From Anaerococcus octavius (GTDB lineage: Bacteria > Bacillota > Clostridia > Tissierellales > Peptoniphilaceae): a stretch of DNA of 64,000 bases. Positions 51,593 through 61,788 of the stretch are shown in pieces. The notes beneath the pieces were generated by a model. It was not told the DNA's origin. It ran no database searches and saw nothing but the letters and a program-made list of their open reading frames with translations. Position 1 is the stretch's first letter; every line of letters begins with the position of its first letter. A program made the translations under genes and the position numbers. The stretch is from NCBI RefSeq assembly GCF_900445265.1, contig NZ_UFTA01000002.1, positions 1,302,001-1,366,000 of the forward strand. Reading direction: 5' to 3'.

Positions 51593-52141
51593 TTATATTT
51601 TTTTTCTTTTAGCCAAAGGAGGGGCTAGGATCTCTGACATAATAATGGCTCTTCTAAAGCTTTCTTTGTTTTTTAATGTGTTTTTATAAGAGGAAATTTG
51701 TTCATGTTTTTCAGCTTTTTTTGCATTTTTCCTCTTATAATTAACATCATTTTTATATTCTTTTTTTTGTCTTTTTTCTCTAAGTTCTTTCGACTTTTTT
51801 TCTTGAAGTCTTCTTCTTAAATCTGAATTTACTGGGTCACCTTCATCTCCCATTATAGGTTTACCTTCAATACTTCCTCTAGAACTTGCCTTTCCTTCAT
51901 GAGATCTACTATCTATTTGACTTATATTTTTAGAATTAGATCTTTGAGGTATTTCTTTAACATCTTTATTATCAGAAAATTTTCCGAAAGCTTTCTTATC
52001 TGAGTTTGATTCATAGGTAGTTTTCGAATTTTTTTCTTGCTGTTCTTCTTCCATATTTTCAATATTCTGCAAAGTTTCATTTGCCCATTGTTCAAATGAC
52101 TTATACTTATTAATATTTTTTTGCTTTTTATTTCTAAACAT
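51593..52141 (-). CDS. Hydrophilic protein of unknown function in the floA-phoH operon (182 aa)
   Basis: A very charged, low-complexity protein: an acidic/Gln/Asn region (residues 15-95) followed by a Lys/Arg-rich half with [20 protein letters not shown], and a conserved-looking C-terminus, [20 protein letters not shown]. Proteins with this end occur after floA in related Firmicutes as far as I recall; no function is known. The ATG overlaps the floA stop by 8 bp (ATGTTTAG), so it is co-translated. Confidence 0.7.
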   Translation of the reverse strand: MFRNKKQKNINKYKSFEQWANETLQNIENMEEEQQEKNSKTTYESNSDKKAFGKFSDNKDVKEIPQRSNSKNISQIDSRSHEGKASSRGSIEGKPIMGDEGDPVNSDLRRRLQEKKSKELREKRQKKEYKNDVNYKRKNAKKAEKHEQISSYKNTLKNKESFRRAIIMSEILAPPLAKRKKI

Positions 52142-53081
52142 CAAAATCACCAGCATCTACATCCGATAAGCTTTCGCGCATTTTTGTATCTGCATTGATG
52201 TTTTTCATATTGTAATAGTCCATTATACCTAGATTTCCACTTTCAAAGGCATCTGCGATTGCTTCTGGAATTCTTGCTTCTGCTTCTACTACTTTTGCTT
52301 TGTTTTCTTGTTCTAGTGCTATAGCTTGAGCACGACGTTCTTCTGCCTTAGCTTGGGCAATATTTTTATCTGCTTCTGCTTGGTCACGTTGAAGTTCTGC
52401 CCCAACATTTCGTCCAACATCTACATCAGCTATATCTATTGATAATATTTCATAAGCTGTTCCAGAATCTAAACCTTTAAGTAAAACAGTTTGGGAAATG
52501 TTGTCTGGATTTTCTAAAACTTGGGCATGGGAATCGGCAGAACCTACAGTTGTTACAATACCTTCACCAACGCGGGCAATAATTGTTTCTTCGCCTGCAC
52601 CTCCTACTAAGCGATCGATATTTGCCCTTACTGTAACCTTTGCAATTACTTTTACTTCAATACCGTTTTTAGCAACTGCTGCTATAACTGGTGTGTTGAT
52701 CACTTTGGGTGTTACAGAAACTTGGACTGCTTCAAATACATTACGCCCAGCAAGATCTATTGCTGCTGCTTGTTCAAATGTTAATTCTATATTAGCTCTT
52801 TCTGCTGCTATTAAGGCATCTACAACCTGATTTATATTACCTCCTGCAAGATAATGGCTTTCTAAATCTTCAGTTCTAATTTCAAGACCTGCTTGATGAG
52901 ATTTTATAAGAGCATTTACTATTAAACTAGGATTTAGTCTTCTAAATCTCATTGCTACAAGGGATCCCATAGATATATTAACGCCAGAAAATCTTGCTGT
53001 TATCCAAAGACCTACTGGAACCATGGTGAAAAATACTATTAAAACTATTATTACTATTGCTGGTACTATAAAATTACTCAT
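52134..53081 (-). CDS. floA: Flotillin-like protein FloA
   Basis: A 315-residue membrane-raft scaffold. A single N-terminal membrane hairpin (about 5-27) precedes the SPFH domain with [17 protein letters not shown] and [16 protein letters not shown], then the Ala/Glu-rich coiled coil ([20 protein letters not shown]). It is encoded right after the NfeD-like partner with a 4-bp overlap. AAAGGAGATCAA precedes the ATG. Confidence 0.95.
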   Translation of the reverse strand: MSNFIVPAIVIIVLIVFFTMVPVGLWITARFSGVNISMGSLVAMRFRRLNPSLIVNALIKSHQAGLEIRTEDLESHYLAGGNINQVVDALIAAERANIELTFEQAAAIDLAGRNVFEAVQVSVTPKVINTPVIAAVAKNGIEVKVIAKVTVRANIDRLVGGAGEETIIARVGEGIVTTVGSADSHAQVLENPDNISQTVLLKGLDSGTAYEILSIDIADVDVGRNVGAELQRDQAEADKNIAQAKAEERRAQAIALEQENKAKVVEAEARIPEAIADAFESGNLGIMDYYNMKNINADTKMRESLSDVDAGDFDV

Positions 53082-53704
53082 TTGATCTCCTTTACAATTA
53101 TATGACCATCTTTTATGTCATTCACTGAAACTTTCCTATCCTTTTGTATAAAATCACTTTCGGATTTTGCATCATATGTTCTCCCATCAATCTCAATTTT
53201 TCCAGTTGGTCTTAGGATTGTTTTGCTAATTCCTAACTTGCCGATTAAGTCACTGTGGCTAATCTTGCTATTGTAGCCTCTAGTTGACGAGTTTGTATTT
53301 GTTAAAATCATCCTATCAAATAAAGACCTATCAAAACCTAGTTTTACATAAATAGTAACAGTAAGTACTATAGCTAGAGCACTTACTATTAATACTAATA
53401 TGCCCATTTGGTTATCAGAAAAACTATCCATTACAGAATATATAGTAAGGATTACCCCAGCTATGCCTATTACTCCAAAGCTTGGAATAAAAATCTCAAG
53501 AGCTAGCAAGGTAATACCCATTACAAAGGTTATTATGGTCATATTATCAGCTACATTGTAAATGGTATTTTGATAATAAAAAAACCCAAATAATAATAGT
53601 GATAGTATCCCAAAAAAGACCTTTTTATCTGTAAAAAGAATCGAGATTACAGAAATAACTGCCAGCACAAAGCTTAAGGCAATTATAATATCGTTCGCAA
53701 GCAT
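53078..53704 (-). CDS. NfeD-family membrane protein (FloA partner)
   Basis: A 208-residue protein with about five membrane helices (5-130) and a C-terminal OB-fold domain (about 150-208) with [22 protein letters not shown], typical of short NfeD proteins that pair with flotillins. There is no ClpP-type protease domain. The ATG at 53704 has AAAGGCGGG upstream and is preferred over an upstream frame opening. Confidence 0.9.
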   Translation of the reverse strand: MLANDIIIALSFVLAVISVISILFTDKKVFFGILSLLLFGFFYYQNTIYNVADNMTIITFVMGITLLALEIFIPSFGVIGIAGVILTIYSVMDSFSDNQMGILVLIVSALAIVLTVTIYVKLGFDRSLFDRMILTNTNSSTRGYNSKISHSDLIGKLGISKTILRPTGKIEIDGRTYDAKSESDFIQKDRKVSVNDIKDGHIIVKEIK

Positions 53705-53767
53705 AATTCCCGCCTTTCTTTTTCCCAACTCAATTATCTAATAAATCTTCTAAAATTGCAATATTTT

Positions 53768-53795
53768 ATAAAAAAAAGGACTAGCAAAAGCTAGC
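53768..53795 (-). terminator. Terminator of the LCP-fni operon
   Basis: On the minus strand GGCTAGC-TTTT-GCTAGTCC with T8 directly after, overlapping the last codons and stop of fni. Confidence 0.85.
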
Positions 53796-54810
53796 CTTCT
53801 ATAAGTTCTTTTAGCTCTCCTGTTAGCTTATAGTCTACATTTTTTAGCTCATCTATATTTCTTACTCCTAGGAGGGCCATAATTATTTTTAATTTTAAAT
53901 TTATTTCTTTAAGAAAACTTTCACAGGCATCATAACCACCATGTAATAGATAGTTTAAAACTTCTCCTGTCATAGCTGCCATATCAGCACCGATTATAAT
54001 TGATTTTGCAAGATCCATAGCAGTTCTTACACCACCAGATGCTATTATAAAAGTATCATCCGAAATGCTTCTTATATCTATAATTGATTTTGCAGTTGGT
54101 ATTCCCCAATTATAAAGATCTGAATAGTCTACTTCAAAATCTCTTAAGTCTTCAATTTCTATAAAATTTGTGCCACCTTTGCCGGCAACATCTATATATT
54201 TAACCCCAACATCAATCAATTTTTTTGCAACTGGCTTTGAAATTCCTGATCCTGTTTCTTTTACAATTATCGGATAATCAAAGTCATTTACTAATTTTTC
54301 AATTAATTCTAAGGACGAATAATAAGAGTTGTCTCCTTCTTTCATAACTAACTCTTGAGCAAGGTTTAAATGAACTTGCATGGCATTAGCATCTATTAAG
54401 TCCCTTGCAAATATAAAATCTTCGTATTCACGTTCAAAACCTAAATTCCCTATTCTAAATAAATTTTCCTTGTATTTGACAAGTTCAAAAGATTCTCGTG
54501 AGTCTTCCTCGCTTAGGGCAATAGATTCACTTCCTACTGCCATAGGTATATTTAAAGATTCACAAATAGAAGATAAATCTTCATTTATGCTTATTGATAC
54601 AGATCCACCGCCTGTCATAGCATCGATCATTAGTGGCATAGATATTTTTTTATCCATAAATTCTATGCTAGTATCAATTTCATCAAGAGAAACGTCAGAA
54701 ATTGCGTTATGCTCTATATAAACATTATCTAAAAGAGTAGATTCTTTTGATTTGCTTCTTAAATAATTTTCTATATGGGCATCTTTTCTTTCACGTCTTT
54801 GACTATTCAT
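53791..54810 (-). CDS. fni: Isopentenyl-diphosphate delta-isomerase, type 2
   Basis: An FMN/NADPH-dependent enzyme that interconverts IPP and DMAPP, 339 residues. RRERKDAHIENYL at the start, MPLMIDAMTGG, IVKETGSGISK, DVAGKGGTNF and IIASGGVRTAMDLAKSI are the family blocks of the TIM barrel. Its ATG overlaps the LCP gene stop by 8 bp. Confidence 0.95.
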   Translation of the reverse strand: MNSQRRERKDAHIENYLRSKSKESTLLDNVYIEHNAISDVSLDEIDTSIEFMDKKISMPLMIDAMTGGGSVSISINEDLSSICESLNIPMAVGSESIALSEEDSRESFELVKYKENLFRIGNLGFEREYEDFIFARDLIDANAMQVHLNLAQELVMKEGDNSYYSSLELIEKLVNDFDYPIIVKETGSGISKPVAKKLIDVGVKYIDVAGKGGTNFIEIEDLRDFEVDYSDLYNWGIPTAKSIIDIRSISDDTFIIASGGVRTAMDLAKSIIIGADMAAMTGEVLNYLLHGGYDACESFLKEINLKLKIIMALLGVRNIDELKNVDYKLTGELKELIEG

Positions 54811-56038
54811 CAGTATTCTCCTCGTCTGGCACTTCTTTTAAGGACTCATCTAGCATATCTTGACCTTGGTTCATATCTACCTGGTCATTTGGATTTGGAT
54901 TCTGATTCTGGCTTTGATTTTGATTGTAGTTTACATTCTGATTATAATTTACATTTTGATTTTGTACTTTGCTTGTATCTTCTTGTTCAATTGTTCTTGT
55001 TTGAGGCAAGTTTACATTTTCCTGTATTTTTTCTTCTTCTTTTTTATTTTCTTCTTCTATACCTCGATTGCTTGATTCGTCTTTTATTTCATTGAAATTT
55101 TGGTATTCCATATATCCAGAATCTTCTTTTTTCCAGTTTTCTAATTTAAAGCTTGAATAGTATTCATCTACGATTTGCCAAGTTTTTTCATAGTCTGGAA
55201 TATAATAACTTGTACCATCTATAGTTTGTTCCATACCTGGCACTATGTGTGTATCCATTTTATCTGAAGAAAAATTATTTATATTTCCTGCTAAATCCAT
55301 AATGGCTGTCACTGGCAGATTTGTTTTTACATATTTTAGGTAGTTACTAATAAAGGTCATCATATTCATATTTTTAGATTTTTTGACCATTTCATCTACC
55401 ATGGCTTTTACAAAACCTTGTTGGGTGTTTACCCTACCAATATCTCCATTATTATAAATATTTCTAGTTCTTAAATACCACATTACTTCATTACCATCTA
55501 GGTGGTTTGGTCCTGGTTTGATTTGAACTTTGCCTTTGTCAATAGTAATTCCTTCTGGAACGTCATAGTCTACTCCGCCTAAGGCATCTACAATATTTAT
55601 TAAGGCTTGGTAATTTATTTGCACATAATAATCTATATCTAGGCCTAAAAAACTTCTCAAGGTTTGCATGGTTAATTCTATACCACCAAAGGCGTGGGCA
55701 TGGTTTACCTTATCAAATTTGTCACGGATTTTTATCCTACTATCTCTTGGTATACTCAAAAGATCCATTTTCCCTGTTTTTGTATTTGCTTTTAAAAGCA
55801 TAATGGTGTCTGTACGGGTAAAGTCCGTGTTGTTATCATCATCTCCATTTTTGTCAACTCCAACTAATAGAATTAAATATTCTCCGTCGGCTGTCTTTAC
55901 GGCATTGTCATCATAATTTGGTATGTCCTTGTAGTTTTGCTCTTTTTCGTTTGTATTTAACCTATCTAAGATAAATTTTGTCCCAAAAAATCCTACAATA
56001 ACAACAAGTAATCCTAAAAAAAATCTTTTTGCTTTCAT
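54803..56038 (-). CDS. LytR-CpsA-Psr (LCP) family cell-wall ligase
   Basis: A 411-residue membrane-anchored enzyme that attaches wall polymers (teichoic acid or capsule) to peptidoglycan. One N-terminal anchor (7-24) precedes the LCP domain (about 50-270): LILLVGVDKNG, RTDTIMLLKANTKTGK, LLSIPRDSRIKI, KVNHAHAFGG and the later WYLRTRN. The tail after 300 is hydrophilic with a Gln/Asn repeat (NQNVNYNQNVNYNQNQ), likely an extended wall-spanning stretch. Confidence 0.93.
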   Translation of the reverse strand: MKAKRFFLGLLVVIVGFFGTKFILDRLNTNEKEQNYKDIPNYDDNAVKTADGEYLILLVGVDKNGDDDNNTDFTRTDTIMLLKANTKTGKMDLLSIPRDSRIKIRDKFDKVNHAHAFGGIELTMQTLRSFLGLDIDYYVQINYQALINIVDALGGVDYDVPEGITIDKGKVQIKPGPNHLDGNEVMWYLRTRNIYNNGDIGRVNTQQGFVKAMVDEMVKKSKNMNMMTFISNYLKYVKTNLPVTAIMDLAGNINNFSSDKMDTHIVPGMEQTIDGTSYYIPDYEKTWQIVDEYYSSFKLENWKKEDSGYMEYQNFNEIKDESSNRGIEEENKKEEEKIQENVNLPQTRTIEQEDTSKVQNQNVNYNQNVNYNQNQSQNQNPNPNDQVDMNQGQDMLDESLKEVPDEENTDE

Positions 56039-56186
56039 AAAACCTCTTCTCTTATTAAAACTATTATACCATCAAGAGATAAGTTTTAAATTTTAAAATT
56101 AATGAGTTAATTATATTAATTGTAAGATTATAGCAATAAAATTAAATTAATAAATATTTTTATAAAACCTATTTCTTAGTTTACAT

Positions 56187-56217
56187 AAAAAAAGGTGTTA
56201 GAAATTTTCCTAACACC
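56187..56217 (-). terminator. Terminator after the PPOX-fold gene
   Basis: GGTGTTAG-GAAAATTT-CTAACACC with T7 on the minus strand. Confidence 0.85.
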
Positions 56218-56241
56218 CTAAAGTTTATATATTTATTTTAT

Positions 56242-56616
56242 CTACAATAATTGCTTAGCATCTTTTACATCTACTACTAACGCTCTATTAGCAAAAGGAT
56301 ATTTTTCATGTACTTTATCAAAGTACTCGCCTTCATCTAAAAACTCAGCAGTTCCACTTATCCTAAAACCTGTTCCTTGATATCCGTTAAATCCTTCTAC
56401 TTCTCTTGCAGCCATTGTTAGAATAACTTCATTATTTTCTTTCAAATCACTTTCCGTAGAAGTCATACCCGCTGCTGGTATTAGTATTTTATTATCTTCT
56501 ATAACTTGTAGGTAAGTATTCCATGTACAGGTTACGTGTGCACCCTTTTCTGTCCAAGAAGTGATGGATACACTACCTTCGTGGTTTATAACTTCATAAA
56601 ATTTTTCGTTTAACAT
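56242..56616 (-). CDS. Pyridoxamine 5'-phosphate oxidase-fold flavoprotein
   Basis: A 124-residue FMN-binding split-barrel protein: SWTEKGAHVTCTWNTYLQ, KILIPAAGMTSTESDL and GFRISGTAEFLDEGEYFD follow the strand order of the family. It could reduce or shuttle a flavin-linked substrate; true PNPOx function is unlikely at this size. It lies 8 bp after the large dehydratase-activator gene, with AGGAGAAAAA before the ATG, and so belongs to its operon. Confidence 0.82.
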   Translation of the reverse strand: MLNEKFYEVINHEGSVSITSWTEKGAHVTCTWNTYLQVIEDNKILIPAAGMTSTESDLKENNEVILTMAAREVEGFNGYQGTGFRISGTAEFLDEGEYFDKVHEKYPFANRALVVDVKDAKQLL

Positions 56617-56624
56617 TTTTTCTC

Positions 56625-59600
56625 CTAATTTTCTATTTTTTGTAATTCTTTTTGTTTTAGGGTATCACGAGCCTGACTCATCATTAGCTTAACACGGTTT
56701 ATTTGATTTACCTCACTAGCACCTGGATCGTAATCTATAGCTACAATGTTAGCTTCAGGATATTCTTCTCTTATTTTTTTCATAACACCCTTACCTGTAA
56801 TATGGTTTGGTAAGCAACCGAATGGTTGGATACAGACAATATTTGGTGCACCAGCGTGAATCAGCTCTACCATTTCACCAGCAAGTAACCATCCCTCACC
56901 AGCTTGATTACCAAGGCTTGTTACAGTATCGGCGTATTCTACAATTTGATCGATGTATTCTGGTTCATTAAATCTTTTTGATTCTCTTAATGCTTTTCTA
57001 ACTGGCTTTCTGTATTGTTCTACAATATTTATACCAATTTTCCCAATTGTAGCATTCATTTTGCTCTTGCCATATAAGTCAGCTTTTAATTCAGAATTTT
57101 TCATACAATACATAAAGAAATCTGTGAGATCTGGCAAGATAACTTCTGCACCTTCTGCCTCTAGAACTTTTTGCAAGTTATTGTTTGCTTCTGGCAAGAA
57201 TTTGACAAGGATTTCTCCTACTATACCTGCTTTTGGTATTTTTATATCTTTTACTGGTATATTATCAAAATCTTTTACTATTTCTTTTACACATTTTTTA
57301 TATTCCCTATCACTCATAGTAGGAGCTTGTGCTTGTAGTCTTTCTATCCAAGCTTCTTTTAAGCTATCTGTAGCACCCTTCTCTACTTCATAAGGTCTTG
57401 TTGCATTGGCAACTCTATTAATTAGATCACCAAATATAATTGCTCTAAATCCTCTTTTTAGAAAAGGTATAGTTGATGGCTTCTTAAGGTCAAAACCTGC
57501 ATTTGTCTCTATTCCTTGAGCAGATAAGGCTATTACTGGAATATCTGGATATCCAGCATCTCTTAATCCTTTTCTAATATAGCCCACATAGTTACTTGCA
57601 CGACATGCACCACCTGTTTGGGTCATCACAATAGCAAGTTTATCTGTATCATATCTTCCAGAATTGACAGCTTCCATAAATTGACCTACAACAGTTATTG
57701 ATGGATAACATGAGTCGTTATTTACATATTTTAACCCTTGATCTAGGACTTTATCATTTACAGTATCTAAAAATTCTACATTCATACCATAATGATGGAA
57801 AACAGGTCCTAGTATTCTAAAATGTTCTCTAGCCATTTGTGGCGCTAAAATTGTATATCCTTCCTCTACCATTTTTTTAGTAAATTCTGGTGTAGAATAA
57901 TCTAGGCGGTCCAAGTCTTTTTTAAAGACGATACCTTCCATTTTCTTTTGATTTAAGGCTTGAAGTAGGGATCTAATTCTAATTTTTATAGCACCAAGAT
58001 TTGAAACTTCATCTATTTTTAAAAGTGTATAGATTTTTCCATTAGCTTCTAGTAAATCTTGTACTTGGTCAGTTGTTACAGCATCTAACCCACAACCAAA
58101 AGAGTTTAGCTGAATTAGTTGTAGGTTTGGATTGTTTGCCACGTATTCTGCTGCACGATAAAGTCTAGCATGATATGACCATTGGTCGAGAACTCTTACT
58201 TTTGTATCCACATCTTCTATATTATAAGCAACTGCATCTTCAGAGATAACTGGTATTTTCATTCCTTCTATTAGTTCTGGTATACCGTGGTTCACTTCTG
58301 GATCTATATGATATGGACGACCAGCTAAGACAATTGCATTTAAGCTTTTGCTATTTACATAATCAATTATTTCCTTACCACGGATTCTTATTTGATCATG
58401 GTAGGATTGTTGTATTCTCCAAGCTTGTGATGCTGCATTTCTAATTTCTTTTTTGCTTAATTTGTATCCATTGTGTTCATATCCTTCAAACTCTTCTATA
58501 AGTCTATCAGTAATTACCTTTTCGTTTTCAAGGGATAAATAAGGATTCATATATTTTTTACCTTGTAAACTTTCAACGTTGTTATTAATTACATCTGGAT
58601 AGCCACTTACAACTGGACAGTTCATGTGGTTTTGAGCTTTATCAAATTGTTTGTATTCATAAAAAATTGCAGGATAGAATATTAAATCTATATCATCACG
58701 GCTTGCCAAGTCCTCTATATGACCATGGGCAAGTTTTGCTGGATAACAAGCAGTTTCTGAAGAAATAGAAGATATTCCTTTTTCATACATTTTTCTATCA
58801 GATTTACCTGATAAAACTACATCAAATCCTAAAGAAGTAAAGAATTTGTGCCAGAATGGATAATCTTCATACATATTTAAAACACGTGGCAAGGCAACTT
58901 TTCCCATACGAGCTGTATCTCCCAATGTTTTCCTGTCGAAAAGTAGCTTATTTTTAAATTTATACATATTTAAATCAGCCATGGTTTCTTCTTTTTTGAC
59001 GCCAGCTCCTCGCTCACAACGGTTACCTGTTACATAACGGGTGCCATCTGGGAAAACATTGATTATTAGAGCACAGTTGTTGGTGCACAAACCACATCTT
59101 GCATTTTTTTGTTTATAAGTAAAGTTTTCTAGTTCTGAAATATCAGATAAAGTTGATTGCCCAGTAGAATTATCTCGAGAAATAAGAGCCATACCCATAG
59201 CACCCATAAGGCCTGCAATTTCTGGTCGAGTTGTCTTCCTTCCAGTTATATTTTCAAAAGCTCTTAAGATAGCATCTCCATAAAATGTACCACCTTGAAC
59301 TACGATATTATCACCAAGTGACTTTGGATCACGGACTTTGATTACTTTTTGAATAGCATTTTTAATTACTGAGTAGCAAAGTCCTGCTGCTATATCAGCA
59401 ACTTCTGAACCTTCTTTTTGAGCTTGTTTTACCTTTGAGTTCATAAAAACTGTACAACGGCTACCTAAATCTGCTGGTTCTTTTGAAAGTAGAGCTTTTT
59501 CTTGAAATTCTGCTGCTGACATTCCTACACTTGCTGCAAAGGTAGATAAAAATGAACCACATCCTGAAGAACAAGCTTCATTTAGCTGAATAGAATCTAT

Positions 59601-60902
59601 TATCCCATCTCTTATATGCATTGCCTTCATATCTTGACCACCAATATCCAGAATAAAATCTACATCTGGATTAAAATATTTAGCTGCACGGTAGTGGGCA
59701 ATGGTTTCAACCTCACCATTATCAACATGTAAGGCATTTTTTATAAAATCCTCTCCATATCCACAGATACCAGAGGAAGCTATATAAGCCTTAGGATTTT
59801 TCTTTGCATAGGCTTCTTTTAGCATATTTATAACAACTTCTAGTGGGCGTCCCAGATTCATCCTATAATCTTCATGAAGAATATGTCCATCTTCTGTAAT
59901 CCACACCATTTTGCTAGTAGTGGAACCAGCATCAATACCTACATATATCGGACCCTTATAATTTGCTATATCTTCGTAAACTACACCATCTGTTTTATGA
60001 TCTTTGACAAAGTCTTCGTACTCTTCTTTGCTAGTAAATAGAGGTTCGAGTTTTTTCGTCATCTCCATATCTTCAGGTGCTTCTTTTTCTAATTCTTTTA
60101 TCAAATCGCTGTAAAGAACAAAATTTTCTTTTTCAGCAGAAAGTATAGCTGCACCCTTAGCAACATAAAGTTGCGCATCTTCTGGTGTTGTGAAAGTATT
60201 ACCATCTTCCCCTAAAGTTTCAACAAATCTATTGCGAAGTGCTGGTAAAAAGTGAAGTGGTCCACCCAAAAATGTAACATTACCACGAATTGGACGACCA
60301 CAAGCAAGATTTGAAATAGTTTGGTTAACTACCGATTGAAATACCGAAATTGCAATATCTTCACGACTTGCACCTTGGTTCATCAATGCTTGAATATCAG
60401 TTTTTGCAAATACTCCACAGCGAGATGCAATTGGATATATTTTTTTGTAGTTTTTACTTAATTCATTTAAACCAGATGCATCAGTATCTAAAAGTGCTGC
60501 CATTTGGTCTATAAAAGCCCCAGTACCACCTGCACAAATTGAGTTCATTCTTTGTTCAACCGAACCAGATAGGTAAGTAATCTTAGAATCTTCACCTCCT
60601 AGTTCAATAACAACATCTGTTTCCGGCAAAAATTTTCTAATCGCTGCAGTTTCTGCAATTACTTCTTGAACAAAATTTATTCCCATATATTTTTCAAGGA
60701 ACATTCCACCAGAACCAGTTACATTTATAGTTATATAATCGTCCTTAAACTCATCAAAAGCTTCATTGAGGACTGTTTTTACAGTTTCTTTAACATCTGA
60801 TTTATGTCTTCTATATACTTGATAGAGGGTATTAAAATTTTCATCTGTAATGACAATTTTTACAGTAGTAGACCCAACATCAAGTCCCATATGTAAATTC
60901 AT
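56625..60902 (-). CDS. 2-hydroxyacyl-CoA dehydratase activator-like fusion protein
   Basis: A 1425-residue protein. Two ASKHA ATPase domains (starting MGLDVGSTTVK at residue 5 and VGIDAGSTTSK near 325) each carry the 4Fe-4S bridging Cys region (ICAGGTGAFIDQ; ACSSGCGSFLS). A small Cys cluster (ARCGLCTNNC, later GNRCERG) follows near 640, then a DUF2229-type region with ACYPAKLAHGH, and a C-terminal HgdB-like dehydratase region with DSCYPSITVVGQF, GGACRASNY and IQPFGCLPNH. By family it is an electron-transferring CoA-enzyme activator; the substrate is unknown. AAGGAG lies 11 nt before the ATG. Confidence 0.92.
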   Translation of the reverse strand: MNLHMGLDVGSTTVKIVITDENFNTLYQVYRRHKSDVKETVKTVLNEAFDEFKDDYITINVTGSGGMFLEKYMGINFVQEVIAETAAIRKFLPETDVVIELGGEDSKITYLSGSVEQRMNSICAGGTGAFIDQMAALLDTDASGLNELSKNYKKIYPIASRCGVFAKTDIQALMNQGASREDIAISVFQSVVNQTISNLACGRPIRGNVTFLGGPLHFLPALRNRFVETLGEDGNTFTTPEDAQLYVAKGAAILSAEKENFVLYSDLIKELEKEAPEDMEMTKKLEPLFTSKEEYEDFVKDHKTDGVVYEDIANYKGPIYVGIDAGSTTSKMVWITEDGHILHEDYRMNLGRPLEVVINMLKEAYAKKNPKAYIASSGICGYGEDFIKNALHVDNGEVETIAHYRAAKYFNPDVDFILDIGGQDMKAMHIRDGIIDSIQLNEACSSGCGSFLSTFAASVGMSAAEFQEKALLSKEPADLGSRCTVFMNSKVKQAQKEGSEVADIAAGLCYSVIKNAIQKVIKVRDPKSLGDNIVVQGGTFYGDAILRAFENITGRKTTRPEIAGLMGAMGMALISRDNSTGQSTLSDISELENFTYKQKNARCGLCTNNCALIINVFPDGTRYVTGNRCERGAGVKKEETMADLNMYKFKNKLLFDRKTLGDTARMGKVALPRVLNMYEDYPFWHKFFTSLGFDVVLSGKSDRKMYEKGISSISSETACYPAKLAHGHIEDLASRDDIDLIFYPAIFYEYKQFDKAQNHMNCPVVSGYPDVINNNVESLQGKKYMNPYLSLENEKVITDRLIEEFEGYEHNGYKLSKKEIRNAASQAWRIQQSYHDQIRIRGKEIIDYVNSKSLNAIVLAGRPYHIDPEVNHGIPELIEGMKIPVISEDAVAYNIEDVDTKVRVLDQWSYHARLYRAAEYVANNPNLQLIQLNSFGCGLDAVTTDQVQDLLEANGKIYTLLKIDEVSNLGAIKIRIRSLLQALNQKKMEGIVFKKDLDRLDYSTPEFTKKMVEEGYTILAPQMAREHFRILGPVFHHYGMNVEFLDTVNDKVLDQGLKYVNNDSCYPSITVVGQFMEAVNSGRYDTDKLAIVMTQTGGACRASNYVGYIRKGLRDAGYPDIPVIALSAQGIETNAGFDLKKPSTIPFLKRGFRAIIFGDLINRVANATRPYEVEKGATDSLKEAWIERLQAQAPTMSDREYKKCVKEIVKDFDNIPVKDIKIPKAGIVGEILVKFLPEANNNLQKVLEAEGAEVILPDLTDFFMYCMKNSELKADLYGKSKMNATIGKIGINIVEQYRKPVRKALRESKRFNEPEYIDQIVEYADTVTSLGNQAGEGWLLAGEMVELIHAGAPNIVCIQPFGCLPNHITGKGVMKKIREEYPEANIVAIDYDPGASEVNQINRVKLMMSQARDTLKQKELQKIEN

Positions 60903-61088
60903 AAAACGTCATTCTCCTTAAATCTATATCTGAAATTTATTTATGAAATAAATATTTTTTTTATATAAGTAACAATTATATTTTACCCCTTTTCCCGAAC
61001 TAAATACAAGCAAAAAAGTAGGAATAATTAAAGTTATAATTTAGTTATTTTTTACATTTATAATCAAGAATATAAAATGGAGGGAAAT

Positions 61089-61787
61089 ATGAAAAATATA
61101 ATAGAAAGTAAAGATTTAAGTAAAACATATAAAGATTTTAAAGTATTAGATAAGGTATCAATTAATATTGAAGAAGGGAAAGTTTATGGACTTTTAGGCC
61201 CAAATGGCGCTGGCAAATCAACTTTGTTAAAACTCATTACTCAAATAATAAAACCAAGTTCTGGTGAGATTTTCTACAAGGAGCATCCTATTAATCAAAA
61301 AGACTTATTTGAAATAGGAGCAATTATTGAAAATCCAGCTATTTATCCAAACCTAACCGCCTATGAAAATTTACAAGTATTGACAACTTTATTAAACATT
61401 GATGAAAATAAAATTAATGAGGTCTTAAAAACAGTAGGTCTTACTAATACGGGCAACAAATTAGCTCGCGAATTTTCTCTAGGTATGAAGCAAAGATTAG
61501 GAATAGCTATGGCCCTTATTAATAATCCCAAACTTTTAATCCTAGATGAGCCAACCAATGGTCTTGATCCAGTGGGCATAGCAGAGCTTAGAGAACTTAT
61601 AAAATCTTTTACAAATGATGGAATTACAGTTCTTATCTCTAGTCACATCTTAAGCGAAATTGACCAAGTTGCCGATAAAGTTGGTATCCTCGTAAACGGA
61701 AAATTAGCCTATGAAGGGGAAAATAATAAGGGCAGCGATCACTTGGAAAATTTATTTATGGATATTATCAAGAAAGAAGGTTTTTAA
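61089..61787 (+). CDS. ABC transporter ATP-binding protein (peptide-antibiotic exporter type)
   Basis: A 232-residue ATPase. Walker A is GPNGAGKST near residue 40, signature FSLGMKQRLGIA, Walker B LLILDEPTNGLDPVG, switch His in LISSHILSE. This is the BcrA/NukF/LctF group that exports bacitracin or lantibiotics. ATG at 61089 has GGAGGG 5 nt upstream; an ATG 12 bp earlier overlaps that site. First gene of a five-gene unit ending with a two-component system. Confidence 0.9.
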   Translation: MKNIIESKDLSKTYKDFKVLDKVSINIEEGKVYGLLGPNGAGKSTLLKLITQIIKPSSGEIFYKEHPINQKDLFEIGAIIENPAIYPNLTAYENLQVLTTLLNIDENKINEVLKTVGLTNTGNKLAREFSLGMKQRLGIAMALINNPKLLILDEPTNGLDPVGIAELRELIKSFTNDGITVLISSHILSEIDQVADKVGILVNGKLAYEGENNKGSDHLENLFMDIIKKEGF

Positions 61788-61788
61788 T

